DNA from: Planctomycetota bacterium
GTDB taxonomy: Bacteria; Planctomycetota; SZUA-567; H5-PLA8
Reading direction: 5' to 3'
Assembly: GCA_016200135.1 (NCBI GenBank)
Contig: JACQFI010000002.1
Span: forward strand, 28,082 to 92,081
DNA length: 64,000 nucleotides
Below the pieces are notes generated by a model. It was not told the DNA's origin and did not search any database. It saw nothing but the letters and a program-made list of their open reading frames with translations. Below, in pieces: positions 7,825 through 15,624 of this stretch. Positions within the stretch are counted from its first letter, which is position 1. Every line of letters starts with the position of its first letter. The translations under genes were made by a program, and so were the position numbers.

Positions 7825-9414
7825 TCAGTTCAGTGTGTGGTACTTGCGCGTCGCGTAGAGGATCATGTTGGCTTCGACCTGGCGGTTCTCGATGGCCTTG
7901 TTGCTGGGGTCCTTTTCGAGCGCCTCGCCGTACAGGTCCACGGCCTTGTCGAGGTACTTCTCGGCTTCCTCGAGCACCGCGTTGTTGTTGCCCTTGGTAC
8001 CCTGCGTGTACTTGCGGTAGGCGGCCATGCCCTTCTCGTAGGAATCGTTGGCCTTCTGCACGATGGAGGCCGCGGCGCCCTTGCCCACCACGCCGCTCGA
8101 ATCGACGCCCGCGATCTCTTCCACCGGCCCCGAACTGCTCGCGGCTTCGGCGGCCAGATCCTTCGCCGACGCCACCGGCTGCTTGTTCTCAGGCGTGGGC
8201 GGCGGCGCGGTCTTCTTGGCCATTACGATAGTGGACTTGAAGTCCTCCTTGATCTTCGCCAGCACTTCGGCGCGGAAGACTTCCACTTCGTCCTTGGCGA
8301 CCTGGTAATCGGGCAGGAGCCGCAGCAGTTCGGTGAGCGTCGCGTTGGCCTGGACCTTGCGGTTGGCCGCCGCTTGCTTGGTGGCGCGTTCGAGGTAGCG
8401 GTCGATGATCAGCTTGCGGAAAGTATCGGCCACCCGGCCGTCCTTGGTCTTCTCGAATGCCTTGTTGAGATACTCGACGCACTCGGCGCCCAAACCCAGG
8501 CGCTTGCTCAGGAAAACGAGGTCGTAGTAGTCGGTCCCAGCCGCGGCGCCGCCCAGTTCCATGCCGCTCTCAAGCTTGGAGAGGAAGTCCTTGAAGTCGC
8601 GCTGGCGGTCCTGCAGCGAGAGCGGCACCGGCTTGCCGACTTCGCCCTTGGGGATCTTGAATGTGCTGCGGCCCAAAGAGGCCGGGTTGTCCGCCGAGAC
8701 CGTCTGGAGTTCGAGGAACTCGTTCGTGTCCTGCTTTACGATGCCGCGCATCACGTTGCCGTTGGTCATGGTCACCTGCGCGGCGCTCTCGGTGGTGGCG
8801 AACTCGCTGATCTCGATGTGCTTCGTCGCGAGCTTGAACTCGCCCGCCTTCTTCACCCACGTCGTGGCGTCGTCGTGCGTCTTGGGCGCGGCCTTCATGC
8901 CAACGGCCATCTGGAACTTCTGCTTGGCGCCGTCGAAGTCCAAAAGCATGTGTTCCTTGTAAGCCGGATCGGGAACGATCGTCTCCATCTGCTTGCGGCC
9001 TTGCGCGATCAGCTCCTGCGCCTTCTTGTCCTCCTCGGCGCTGAACTCCACCGGCGGCGCGACCTTTTTGGTATCTTCGACCACGACCGTCTTCTTCTCC
9101 TCGACGATCGGCGCCTTAGGCACGTCCGGCGTCTTCTCGACAACCTCGACCTTCTTCTCCGGCGGCGGCGCGGGCGGCGGTGCGACGACCACCTGCTGCT
9201 TCGGCTGGAAGAGCGCCATGAGCTGCGTCTTGTAGACGATGCCCAACCCGACCAGGACGCCCAGGATACCCACAAAAACGAAGAGCTTGAACGCGCCAAA
9301 AAGGCGCTGGCGCCGCTGGCGACCGCGCCAATCGACGCTCGTGCCGCCTTCGCGCTCGCGCATCACTGTCTTGGATTTCTCTTTAACGACCGTCTTACGT
9401 CCGTTGGTTGCCAT
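7825..9414 (-). CDS. Membrane-anchored TPR-containing protein, unknown function
   Basis: The 529-residue protein has a basic cytoplasmic N-terminus, one transmembrane helix (LFVFVGILGVLVGLGIVY, about residues 43-60), a Pro/Val/Lys-rich spacer (VVVAPPPAPPPEKKVEVVEK) and a long periplasmic part. The middle, with VTMTNGNVMRGIVKQDTNEFLELQT, resembles an Sm-like beta barrel seen in other membrane-linked TPR proteins. The C-terminal 120 residues carry TPR-like helices (YLDKAVDLYGEALEKDPSNKAIENRQVEA). ATG at 9414 is chosen because GGGAGG lies 12 nt upstream; the ATG at 9426 would touch it. No close family name can be given. The broken regulator follows 46 nt downstream on the same strand. Confidence 0.7.
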   Translation of the reverse strand: MATNGRKTVVKEKSKTVMREREGGTSVDWRGRQRRQRLFGAFKLFVFVGILGVLVGLGIVYKTQLMALFQPKQQVVVAPPPAPPPEKKVEVVEKTPDVPKAPIVEEKKTVVVEDTKKVAPPVEFSAEEDKKAQELIAQGRKQMETIVPDPAYKEHMLLDFDGAKQKFQMAVGMKAAPKTHDDATTWVKKAGEFKLATKHIEISEFATTESAAQVTMTNGNVMRGIVKQDTNEFLELQTVSADNPASLGRSTFKIPKGEVGKPVPLSLQDRQRDFKDFLSKLESGMELGGAAAGTDYYDLVFLSKRLGLGAECVEYLNKAFEKTKDGRVADTFRKLIIDRYLERATKQAAANRKVQANATLTELLRLLPDYQVAKDEVEVFRAEVLAKIKEDFKSTIVMAKKTAPPPTPENKQPVASAKDLAAEAASSSGPVEEIAGVDSSGVVGKGAAASIVQKANDSYEKGMAAYRKYTQGTKGNNNAVLEEAEKYLDKAVDLYGEALEKDPSNKAIENRQVEANMILYATRKYHTLN

Positions 9415-9788
9415 GGCCGACCGCATCCTCCCGAATCGAACAGCCGCCTTCGTGCTACGGAAAGGGGCATCTTAACTGACGGGGCGCTTCCCTTCCAGAC
9501 TTCCTTCAATTCCTAAATCACACAAGTTTTCGCACCATGAGCATAAAAAGGGCAACGCACCGTGCAAATTGGCCTGTACAGGTCTCCTAACCTTAACGTG
9601 CACGATTGAGCCAACGTGCAGGCAAAATCAAGCGAGTCCGGCCTTTTGCCAAGTGGCCATCCCTACGCTATCTCGTTTACTCGAAAACTGTTACGCTTAT
9701 GATTCGCAAGCGTTATAAACAAAAGAAGCCCCTGGCATGTGCTTTTCATTGAACCGAACCGGATAAAGCACTTTCTTGAGGATAGGGC
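9415..9788. other. Divergent intergenic region, likely promoters for both sides
   Basis: Separates the minus-strand TPR gene from the plus-strand von Willebrand gene. It contains a perfect 10-bp palindrome CCTGTACAGG (9573-9582) and two direct copies of AACGTGCA (9595-9602, 9613-9620), which could be operator sites. No coding sequence is convincing. Confidence 0.4.
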
Positions 9789-12662
9789 TTGGCCGAAGTC
9801 TTTGAGTCTCCGCTCTGGCTGCTGGCGCTGGTTCCTCTCGCGCTTGTGGTCTGGCGCGCCTGTGTGAGGGCGGGATTCCGGTGGTCCGAGCGGCGTTCGC
9901 GGTACCGCTTGGCCTTTCGAGCCGCAACCGTGCTTGCTGCCGTGCTGGCGCTGGCGGGCCTGCGCTGGCCCGGGCAAGCGCGTGCGATTCAACTGGTCGC
10001 GGCCTACGATTTCAGCGCCAGCGTCTACGATCGCACCGCGGCCGACGGCGCGCTCGCCGATCTCGCGGCGGCCGTCGAGAGCGCCGATCCCGAACTGGCG
10101 GTGACGGCCTTCGGGCGCACGCCGGCGCTTGAACGCGCGCTGGCCAGACTCCCGGCTCGCTCCGCGCCGGCTTCAAGGGGAAGACGCGACGCCGAACCGG
10201 CCCCCGCCGATCCGTCGCGTCCGGCTCTGCCCGAACTGATCAAGCCCCGCGCGGCGCTCGACGCCGGCGCGAGCGACTACGGGGCCGCGCTCGAATTCGC
10301 GCGCGGGCAGTTCCACCCTGTGGATGGAGAACTCGCCCCTGCGCGCGCCATCGTGCTCGTTGGCGACGGCCTGGATACCGAGGGCCGCGCGGCGCTCGCG
10401 GCCGCGGCGCTGAACGGGAGCGGGATCGACTTGCTCACCTGGCCGCTGGCTTTGGGCGGCGGCGGTGATCTGCGCGTAGACGGCGTGCGCCTGCCCGAAC
10501 GCGCCCAAGCCGGTCGCGGGCTGAATATCGAAGTCACCGTCGCGGGGCAGAAGCCCGGCGAAGTCGTCGTCCATGTCGGTCGCTGGACCGGCGACGGCTG
10601 GACGCCCGTGGGCAACGCGGCCGTTACGCTTGCGGCCTCCGGCGATCCGCGCGCGCAGGAGTTCCGCGCCACAGCGCGCATTCCAGACCATCCAAAAGAT
10701 CAAGGCATCGCGCAGTATCTGGTCACCGTTCCGCCGGGCGTTCAGGACTATAAGGAGAACAACGCGCTCCACGCCGCCGTGCGCGTGGAAGGGCCCAAGC
10801 GCTGGGCGGTGCTCGCGCGCAAGGGCTCGACGCTGGAACGCTGGTTCAAGGCGCGCCCGAGATCGCTGGGCGTCGAAGGCGCTCTCTACACGGCCCCGGC
10901 GTTCCCGCTCTCGTCTCAGGCGTACCGCAGGTATGCCGGCGTGCTTGTAGACGGGCTCTCGGCCGAAGACCTGCCCCCCGGCGGCTCCGCCCTGCGGGCG
11001 CTGGCCGAAGCCCTGCACAGTGGACCGCCGGACGGCGGCGGCGAAGTGCACGGCGGCCTGGCCCTGGTCGCGGTGGGGAGCGAAACGGCCTTCGGCGCGG
11101 GCGAACATCCCATGGGCGGCGTGTGGGAGTCGCTCCTGCCGGCCACGTTCCGGCCCGCGGAAGACCGCGCGCGCACGATCCTCTTCCTGCTCGATATCTC
11201 GTCCTCCATGAAAGACATGACCGCCAAGGGCCGCAAGATCGACTACGCGCGCGAGCAGCTCGGGCTGATTGTCCGGCCCGACGAACAGAACTCGGCCCTG
11301 CGCCCCACCGACCGGCTGGGGCTCGTAGCCTTCGCAGGAGAAGCAAACGTCGCGGCGGCCATCGCGAGCGAGCCCGCGCGCGGCGGATTCATCGACGCCC
11401 TCAATGGCTTGAAAGTGGAAGACCGCACCGACCTTCTCGCGGCCCTCCGCAAAGCAAGCCAGTTGCTCGAGAAGGACGAAGCCGAAGAACGCCTGGTGGT
11501 GCTGCTGAGCGACGGCGTGGATACCGCGGGCAATGCCGACGCGGATTTGGACGCCGCGGTCCGCGCGCTCTGCCCCGATCCCGCCGCGGGCGGGCGCAGG
11601 CGGACGACCTTCTTCGCATTTGGCATCGGCACCGACGAGAAGGACACCGACGAAAAGGGCGCGGCGACGCTCAAGCGGCTGGCTAAGCTCGGCGGAGGCA
11701 CCTTCTACCCCGAGTTCTTCCAGTTCGCGGAGCGGCTCAAGCGCGTCTTCGAAGAAAACCAGAAGGACCTGTACACGCGCCATGAACCGTTTCATGTTCG
11801 CGCGCGCCCGCACCCGGTGCTCGCGGCCGCGGGCGACGCCTGGCCTGTGCTGCCGTTTCGCAACCGGCTGAAGGCGCGCACTTCTTCGGAAGCGATCGTG
11901 CTGAGCGCGCCCCTGCCCGGCACGGAGACGTCCGGTTCACGCAAGCCCGATCCCATTCTGACGCTCGGGCGCTTAGGCGCCTCGCGCACGGCCGTGCTGG
12001 CTCTGGCGCTCGAGGGCGAGGCCGGCGAGGCGTTTCTCTCGCCGGGCGAGGGCTGGAAGGGCGGCCACGCGCTGCTGGCCGCGCTGCTCTCCTGGGCCGA
12101 AGGCCGCGACGCGGGCGCCGAAGGCTGGCGCATCGAGGCCGGCGCGGCCCCGCACGGACGCGTCGCGGTGATGCTCTTTGCCGAAGACCCGAAGACCGCC
12201 GAGCCGCGTAACGGCCTGAAACTCACCGCGCGCCTGACGCCTCTGGGCGGGGTGGCGGACGCCACTCAAGTGAGCAACGCCGGCAATGCGCCGGTCGCGG
12301 CGCCGCTCCTGCCCGAAGCGCCCGGCCGCTACGCCTGCGAGCTTGCGGCATCGAAGGAAGGCGTGTACCGGCTGGAGATTGAAGACGCCGCGGGAGCCAC
12401 GGCGGAACGCTTCATCACCGTTCCGTACCCGGCGGAGTTCCGGCGTTTCGGGACCGACCGCAATGCGCTGGGCGAATGGGCCGAACACGCCGGGGGAACC
12501 TCGCGCATGATCAACCTGCCCGCCCACGACTTGGCCGACTGGATCGCCAAGCAGGGCCAGCGGCGCACGTACGTCTCCATGCGCCCCGCCCTGATCCTGC
12601 TCGCTGCCATCTTCCTGCTCTGCGAGATCGCCGCGCGCGGGATGCGCGCAAGGCGCTCGTAA
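9789..12662 (+). CDS. Large membrane protein with two von Willebrand A-like domains and a GATase-like domain
   Basis: A 957-residue protein of the VWA/glutamine-amidotransferase-like class that often sits beside MoxR/Bat operons. Two N-terminal helices (about 6-24 and 43-60) are followed by a first VWA-like domain with DFSAS near residue 74 and a later GDGLD. A beta-sandwich linker is followed by a GATase-fold segment (LALVAVGSETAFGAG, GVWESLLPATF). A second, complete MIDAS domain comes next (ILFLLDISSSMKD near residue 465, VEDRTDLLAAL, VVLLSDGVDTAG). A C-terminal helix (PALILLAAIFLLCEIAA) ends the chain. The start is TTG with GAGGA 6 nt upstream. The metal sites look intact in both VWA domains. 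No MoxR ATPase is nearby, so its partner is unknown. Confidence 0.8.
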   Translation: MAEVFESPLWLLALVPLALVVWRACVRAGFRWSERRSRYRLAFRAATVLAAVLALAGLRWPGQARAIQLVAAYDFSASVYDRTAADGALADLAAAVESADPELAVTAFGRTPALERALARLPARSAPASRGRRDAEPAPADPSRPALPELIKPRAALDAGASDYGAALEFARGQFHPVDGELAPARAIVLVGDGLDTEGRAALAAAALNGSGIDLLTWPLALGGGGDLRVDGVRLPERAQAGRGLNIEVTVAGQKPGEVVVHVGRWTGDGWTPVGNAAVTLAASGDPRAQEFRATARIPDHPKDQGIAQYLVTVPPGVQDYKENNALHAAVRVEGPKRWAVLARKGSTLERWFKARPRSLGVEGALYTAPAFPLSSQAYRRYAGVLVDGLSAEDLPPGGSALRALAEALHSGPPDGGGEVHGGLALVAVGSETAFGAGEHPMGGVWESLLPATFRPAEDRARTILFLLDISSSMKDMTAKGRKIDYAREQLGLIVRPDEQNSALRPTDRLGLVAFAGEANVAAAIASEPARGGFIDALNGLKVEDRTDLLAALRKASQLLEKDEAEERLVVLLSDGVDTAGNADADLDAAVRALCPDPAAGGRRRTTFFAFGIGTDEKDTDEKGAATLKRLAKLGGGTFYPEFFQFAERLKRVFEENQKDLYTRHEPFHVRARPHPVLAAAGDAWPVLPFRNRLKARTSSEAIVLSAPLPGTETSGSRKPDPILTLGRLGASRTAVLALALEGEAGEAFLSPGEGWKGGHALLAALLSWAEGRDAGAEGWRIEAGAAPHGRVAVMLFAEDPKTAEPRNGLKLTARLTPLGGVADATQVSNAGNAPVAAPLLPEAPGRYACELAASKEGVYRLEIEDAAGATAERFITVPYPAEFRRFGTDRNALGEWAEHAGGTSRMINLPAHDLADWIAKQGQRRTYVSMRPALILLAAIFLLCEIAARGMRARRS

Positions 12663-12688
12663 GCTCCCGCGGCATCTTCCGAGTTCGA

Positions 12689-13516
12689 TCAGGTCCTCTT
12701 GAATTGGTTTCGAAGATAAGCGCGCGGCGAGAGCCCGGTCTCCCTGCGGAACATCCGCGAGAAGTGCTGCACCACCGGATAGCCGACGCGCTGGCCGACC
12801 TCCTTTACGCTCAGCCCGCCATGGTACAGCAGGTTCTTGGCGCGCTCCGCGCGCAGTTGGCGCAGATACGCCATCGGGGTCTTCCCGTTGTTGCGCTTGA
12901 AGACCCGGATCAGATGATGCGGACTCGAACGGACCGCACGCGCCACATCTTGAAGCGAGATATCCTCCGCCAGGTGGTCCGCGACGTATCGCTTCACCGC
13001 CAGGTCGAGCTGGTGAACGATGGGGACCCGCGCGTGCTCCGGGCGAAAACCCCGTTCCACGATCGCCAACACGCGCAGGAAGAGCGCGGCGGCTTCGTGT
13101 AGCGCCGCGTTGCCGCCGGTCTCCAATGCAGCGACGACCTCTTCCACCGCCGGCCAGGCCTCGCGGCAGTCGTGGACGCAAGGCAGGCTGTCGAGCCTAA
13201 ACATCTTAAGCAGACCCGGCGCCATCTCGCCGCCGAACTCGATCCAGCGGTACTGCCACAACTTGCGCCCTTCGGCCGGCTGATAGCCGTGGCTCCGGTC
13301 CGGCGGCATGAAACAGACGCTGTGCTCGCGCGCATGCAGGGGCGCGCCCTCGATATCCCCCACCCCTTCTCCGCGCACCGTGTACATGAACTGGTAGGAA
13401 CGCCAGCCCTGATCGCGGCGGAAGCGCACCGGCGTGGCCGCCATGCGCGCGTACCCCGTGCTGTCGATCGTGAAGCCCTTGCGGTCCTGGGGCGGCGGCG
13501 AACTGTAAAAGGACAT
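12689..13516 (-). CDS. AraC family transcriptional regulator
   Basis: 275 residues: an N-terminal cupin sugar-sensing domain (FMYTVRGEGVGDIEG, HSVCFMPPDRSHGYQP, WQYRWIEFGG) and a C-terminal AraC double helix-turn-helix (ISLQDVARAVRSSPHHLIRVFKRNNG and LSVKEVGQRVGYPVVQHFSRMFRRETG). AGGAGG lies 5 nt before ATG 13516. It is transcribed away from the isomerase, oxidoreductase and GH9 genes across a short 157-bp region, so it most likely senses a sugar and controls that operon as well as itself. The ligand cannot be told from sequence. Confidence 0.88.
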   Translation of the reverse strand: MSFYSSPPPQDRKGFTIDSTGYARMAATPVRFRRDQGWRSYQFMYTVRGEGVGDIEGAPLHAREHSVCFMPPDRSHGYQPAEGRKLWQYRWIEFGGEMAPGLLKMFRLDSLPCVHDCREAWPAVEEVVAALETGGNAALHEAAALFLRVLAIVERGFRPEHARVPIVHQLDLAVKRYVADHLAEDISLQDVARAVRSSPHHLIRVFKRNNGKTPMAYLRQLRAERAKNLLYHGGLSVKEVGQRVGYPVVQHFSRMFRRETGLSPRAYLRNQFKRT

Positions 13517-13673
13517 GGAGCCTCCTTGAGCAATTTTTGGTAACTAATAGCAAGAGAAGGTACGTTTTCCAAGGCGCTAATTCGGGCTCGGAGCACTATA
13601 CAGTCCTGGACCCGCTGCCGTGGCGCAGCATTTGGTAAATTACATGCACGCCTCCAATACAAGGACCTCCGCC

Positions 13674-14546
13674 ATGTTTCCCGCCATGCACTCCTGGAGT
13701 TTTCGCGACCGCTTCGCCCAGGATCCGGCCTACACGGTCTTCGACTGCCTTGACGCCACCGCCGCGATGGGCTTCACCGGCATCGAGATCATGGCGGGGA
13801 GTGCGGGCAAGCCGTCGGAGCACCTCGGTTCCGACCAACCTGCGCATCTCGGGAAGATCGTGAAGCACGCGGAGAAGCGCGGCGTGAAGATCCTGAGCCT
13901 CGCCACCTACAACGACTTCGCGTTCGTGGCCAACGAAGAGTGGCGTCTCGCCAACATCGCCTACATCCAGCGCTGGCTCGGCATCGCGGGCTCGATGGGC
14001 GTGCCGAACATCCGTATGCTCACGGGCTACTACAACGACAAGGCTCCGCGCACGCGGCTGGAGCAGCTCACCCGCGACGGCATCCGCGCTTGCGTGCCGT
14101 TTGCCGAAGCGGCCGGCGTGAATATGGCGCTCGAGAATCACAATTCGATCTTCGTGGAGGCCGGCGAGATCCTGGCGCTCATCGACGAGATCGGCAGCCC
14201 GCGCCTGACGGCCTGCCCGGACCCGAGCAACTGGGGCGGCAAAGAGTTCTGGGAGGCCGATTGTCCCGGCGAAGTGAGGGAGCGCGTGTTCGACAGCGCG
14301 GCGAAGCTTGCCGTGCGCGCGACGCAGACGCATTTAAAGATCAAGGGCGCACCCGTGGATGGAAAGCTGGCCGGGTTCGGTGATGGTCTGCTGCGGCTGC
14401 TTCGCTCGTACCGGCAGGCAGGCTATCGCGGAGGCATGGCCTTCGAATCGATCGGCGCAGGCGACTTGCTCGCGCCGCTGGCGCAGGCGCGCGAGACCGT
14501 CGAGGCGGCGATACGGCAGGTGGAAAAGGAGGAGGTTCCGGTATGA
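13674..14546 (+). CDS. Sugar phosphate isomerase/epimerase family TIM-barrel protein
   Basis: 290 residues of the xylose-isomerase-like TIM-barrel (AP endonuclease 2) family: AMGFTGIEIM, KILSLATYNDF, AAGVNMALENHNSIFVE (metal-binding Glu), RLTACPDPSNWG, and a final MAFESIGAGD. Such enzymes interconvert keto and aldo sugars, using a divalent metal in the barrel. No signal peptide, so it is cytoplasmic. ATG 13674 (MFPAMHSWSF) fits the family start and has AAGGA 8 nt upstream; GTG 13620 and ATG 13644 would only add unconserved residues. The stop overlaps the next gene's start (ATGA), showing translational coupling with the oxidoreductase. Confidence 0.85.
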   Translation: MFPAMHSWSFRDRFAQDPAYTVFDCLDATAAMGFTGIEIMAGSAGKPSEHLGSDQPAHLGKIVKHAEKRGVKILSLATYNDFAFVANEEWRLANIAYIQRWLGIAGSMGVPNIRMLTGYYNDKAPRTRLEQLTRDGIRACVPFAEAAGVNMALENHNSIFVEAGEILALIDEIGSPRLTACPDPSNWGGKEFWEADCPGEVRERVFDSAAKLAVRATQTHLKIKGAPVDGKLAGFGDGLLRLLRSYRQAGYRGGMAFESIGAGDLLAPLAQARETVEAAIRQVEKEEVPV

Positions 14547-15604
14547 GCACGGGCAACGTGGCGGTGGGGCTGGTCGGCTGCGGCGAGATCAGCCGCGAGC
14601 ACCTCAAGACGTACCAGAGTCTCGGGCTGAAAGTGGTCGCGCTCTGCGACCTCGACCGGGCCCGTGCGGAGAAGCGCAAGAAGGAATTCGGCCTGGAGGG
14701 CGCCGAGATTCTTTCCGATTACCGTGAACTGGTGCAGCGCGACGATATCGAGCTCGTCACGGTCGCCACGCCGGTCGCGCTGCACGCGCCGATCACCCTC
14801 GCGGCCCTCGAGCGCGGCAAGCACGTCGCCTGCGAGAAGCCGAGCACGCTCAGCATCGAGGAGAACCGGCAGATCGTCGCCGCGGCGGAGCGTGCCCGGC
14901 GTCACGTCATTTTTCTGAGCGGCCGGATGCGCTTTGGCGCCGCGATCCTCGCGCGCCAGTACATCAAGGACGGCGACGTGGGCGATATCTACCGCGTGGA
15001 CGTTACCTACTACCGGGGCCGCGGGCGCCCGGGCGTGGATATTCTCAAAGAAGCGCGCTGGTTCGCCAACAAGAAGCTGGCCGGCGGAGGCATCCTTATG
15101 GATATGGGCCAGTATTTCATGGATCAGGTCCTGAACCTTGCCGGCTGGCCCGCGATCTCTTCCGTCTCCGCCACAACGTACAAGGGCTTTTCTCACGACC
15201 TGCCGCCCGATGTGGTGTACGACGTCGAAGAGCATGCGACCATCTTGGCGCGCGCGGGCAACACCACGTTCAGTTTCGATTTCGCAAATATCTGCAACCA
15301 TAAACCCATCCGCCGAATTACCATTCTCGGCGCCAAAGGCGGCATCGTGATGGATGACGAACACTACTTTACCTTTTTCTCCGAGAAGTGCGGCCCCTGG
15401 CGGCAGACGGTGCACACGACCACCTGGCGCGACGGCACGCCCGGCAACGACCACGCCTACAGCGGCCTGTGTAAGGCCATTCGAGGCGCGGATCCGGGCA
15501 TCGGCACCACGCCGCGCCAGGCGCTCGCGATTACCGAGCTGACCCAGATGGCCTATCGCTCGGCCGAAGAAGGCCGCGAGGTCCGCCGGGAAGAACTCGT
15601 CTGA
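14543..15604 (+). CDS. Gfo/Idh/MocA family oxidoreductase
   Basis: 353-residue NAD(P)-dependent sugar dehydrogenase. The N-terminal Rossmann fold shows VGLVGCGEISREHLK and the conserved CEKPSTLSIEENRQIV (the family EKP motif with its Lys). The C-terminal GFO/IDH domain has GGGILMDMGQYFMDQVLNLAG, including the usual G-x-x-x-D-x-G-x-H-like pattern, but with Gln instead of His (DMGQYFMD). That may change catalysis or mean a substrate-specific variant. Overlaps the upstream isomerase by 4 nt, with AAGGAGG close to the ATG. Pairing with a sugar isomerase and a glucanase suggests oxidation or epimerisation of a released sugar in the cytoplasm. Confidence 0.88.
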   Translation: MSTGNVAVGLVGCGEISREHLKTYQSLGLKVVALCDLDRARAEKRKKEFGLEGAEILSDYRELVQRDDIELVTVATPVALHAPITLAALERGKHVACEKPSTLSIEENRQIVAAAERARRHVIFLSGRMRFGAAILARQYIKDGDVGDIYRVDVTYYRGRGRPGVDILKEARWFANKKLAGGGILMDMGQYFMDQVLNLAGWPAISSVSATTYKGFSHDLPPDVVYDVEEHATILARAGNTTFSFDFANICNHKPIRRITILGAKGGIVMDDEHYFTFFSEKCGPWRQTVHTTTWRDGTPGNDHAYSGLCKAIRGADPGIGTTPRQALAITELTQMAYRSAEEGREVRREELV

Positions 15605-15624
15605 TTCGGAAACGGGAGGCACCC

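Noticed and set aside
7837..9516. A 559-residue plus-strand open frame
   Set aside because: Antisense to the TPR protein, composition typical of a shadow frame, no ribosome binding site.
14423..15622. A 399-residue minus-strand open frame
   Set aside because: Antisense to the Gfo/Idh/MocA oxidoreductase, which is clearly real.
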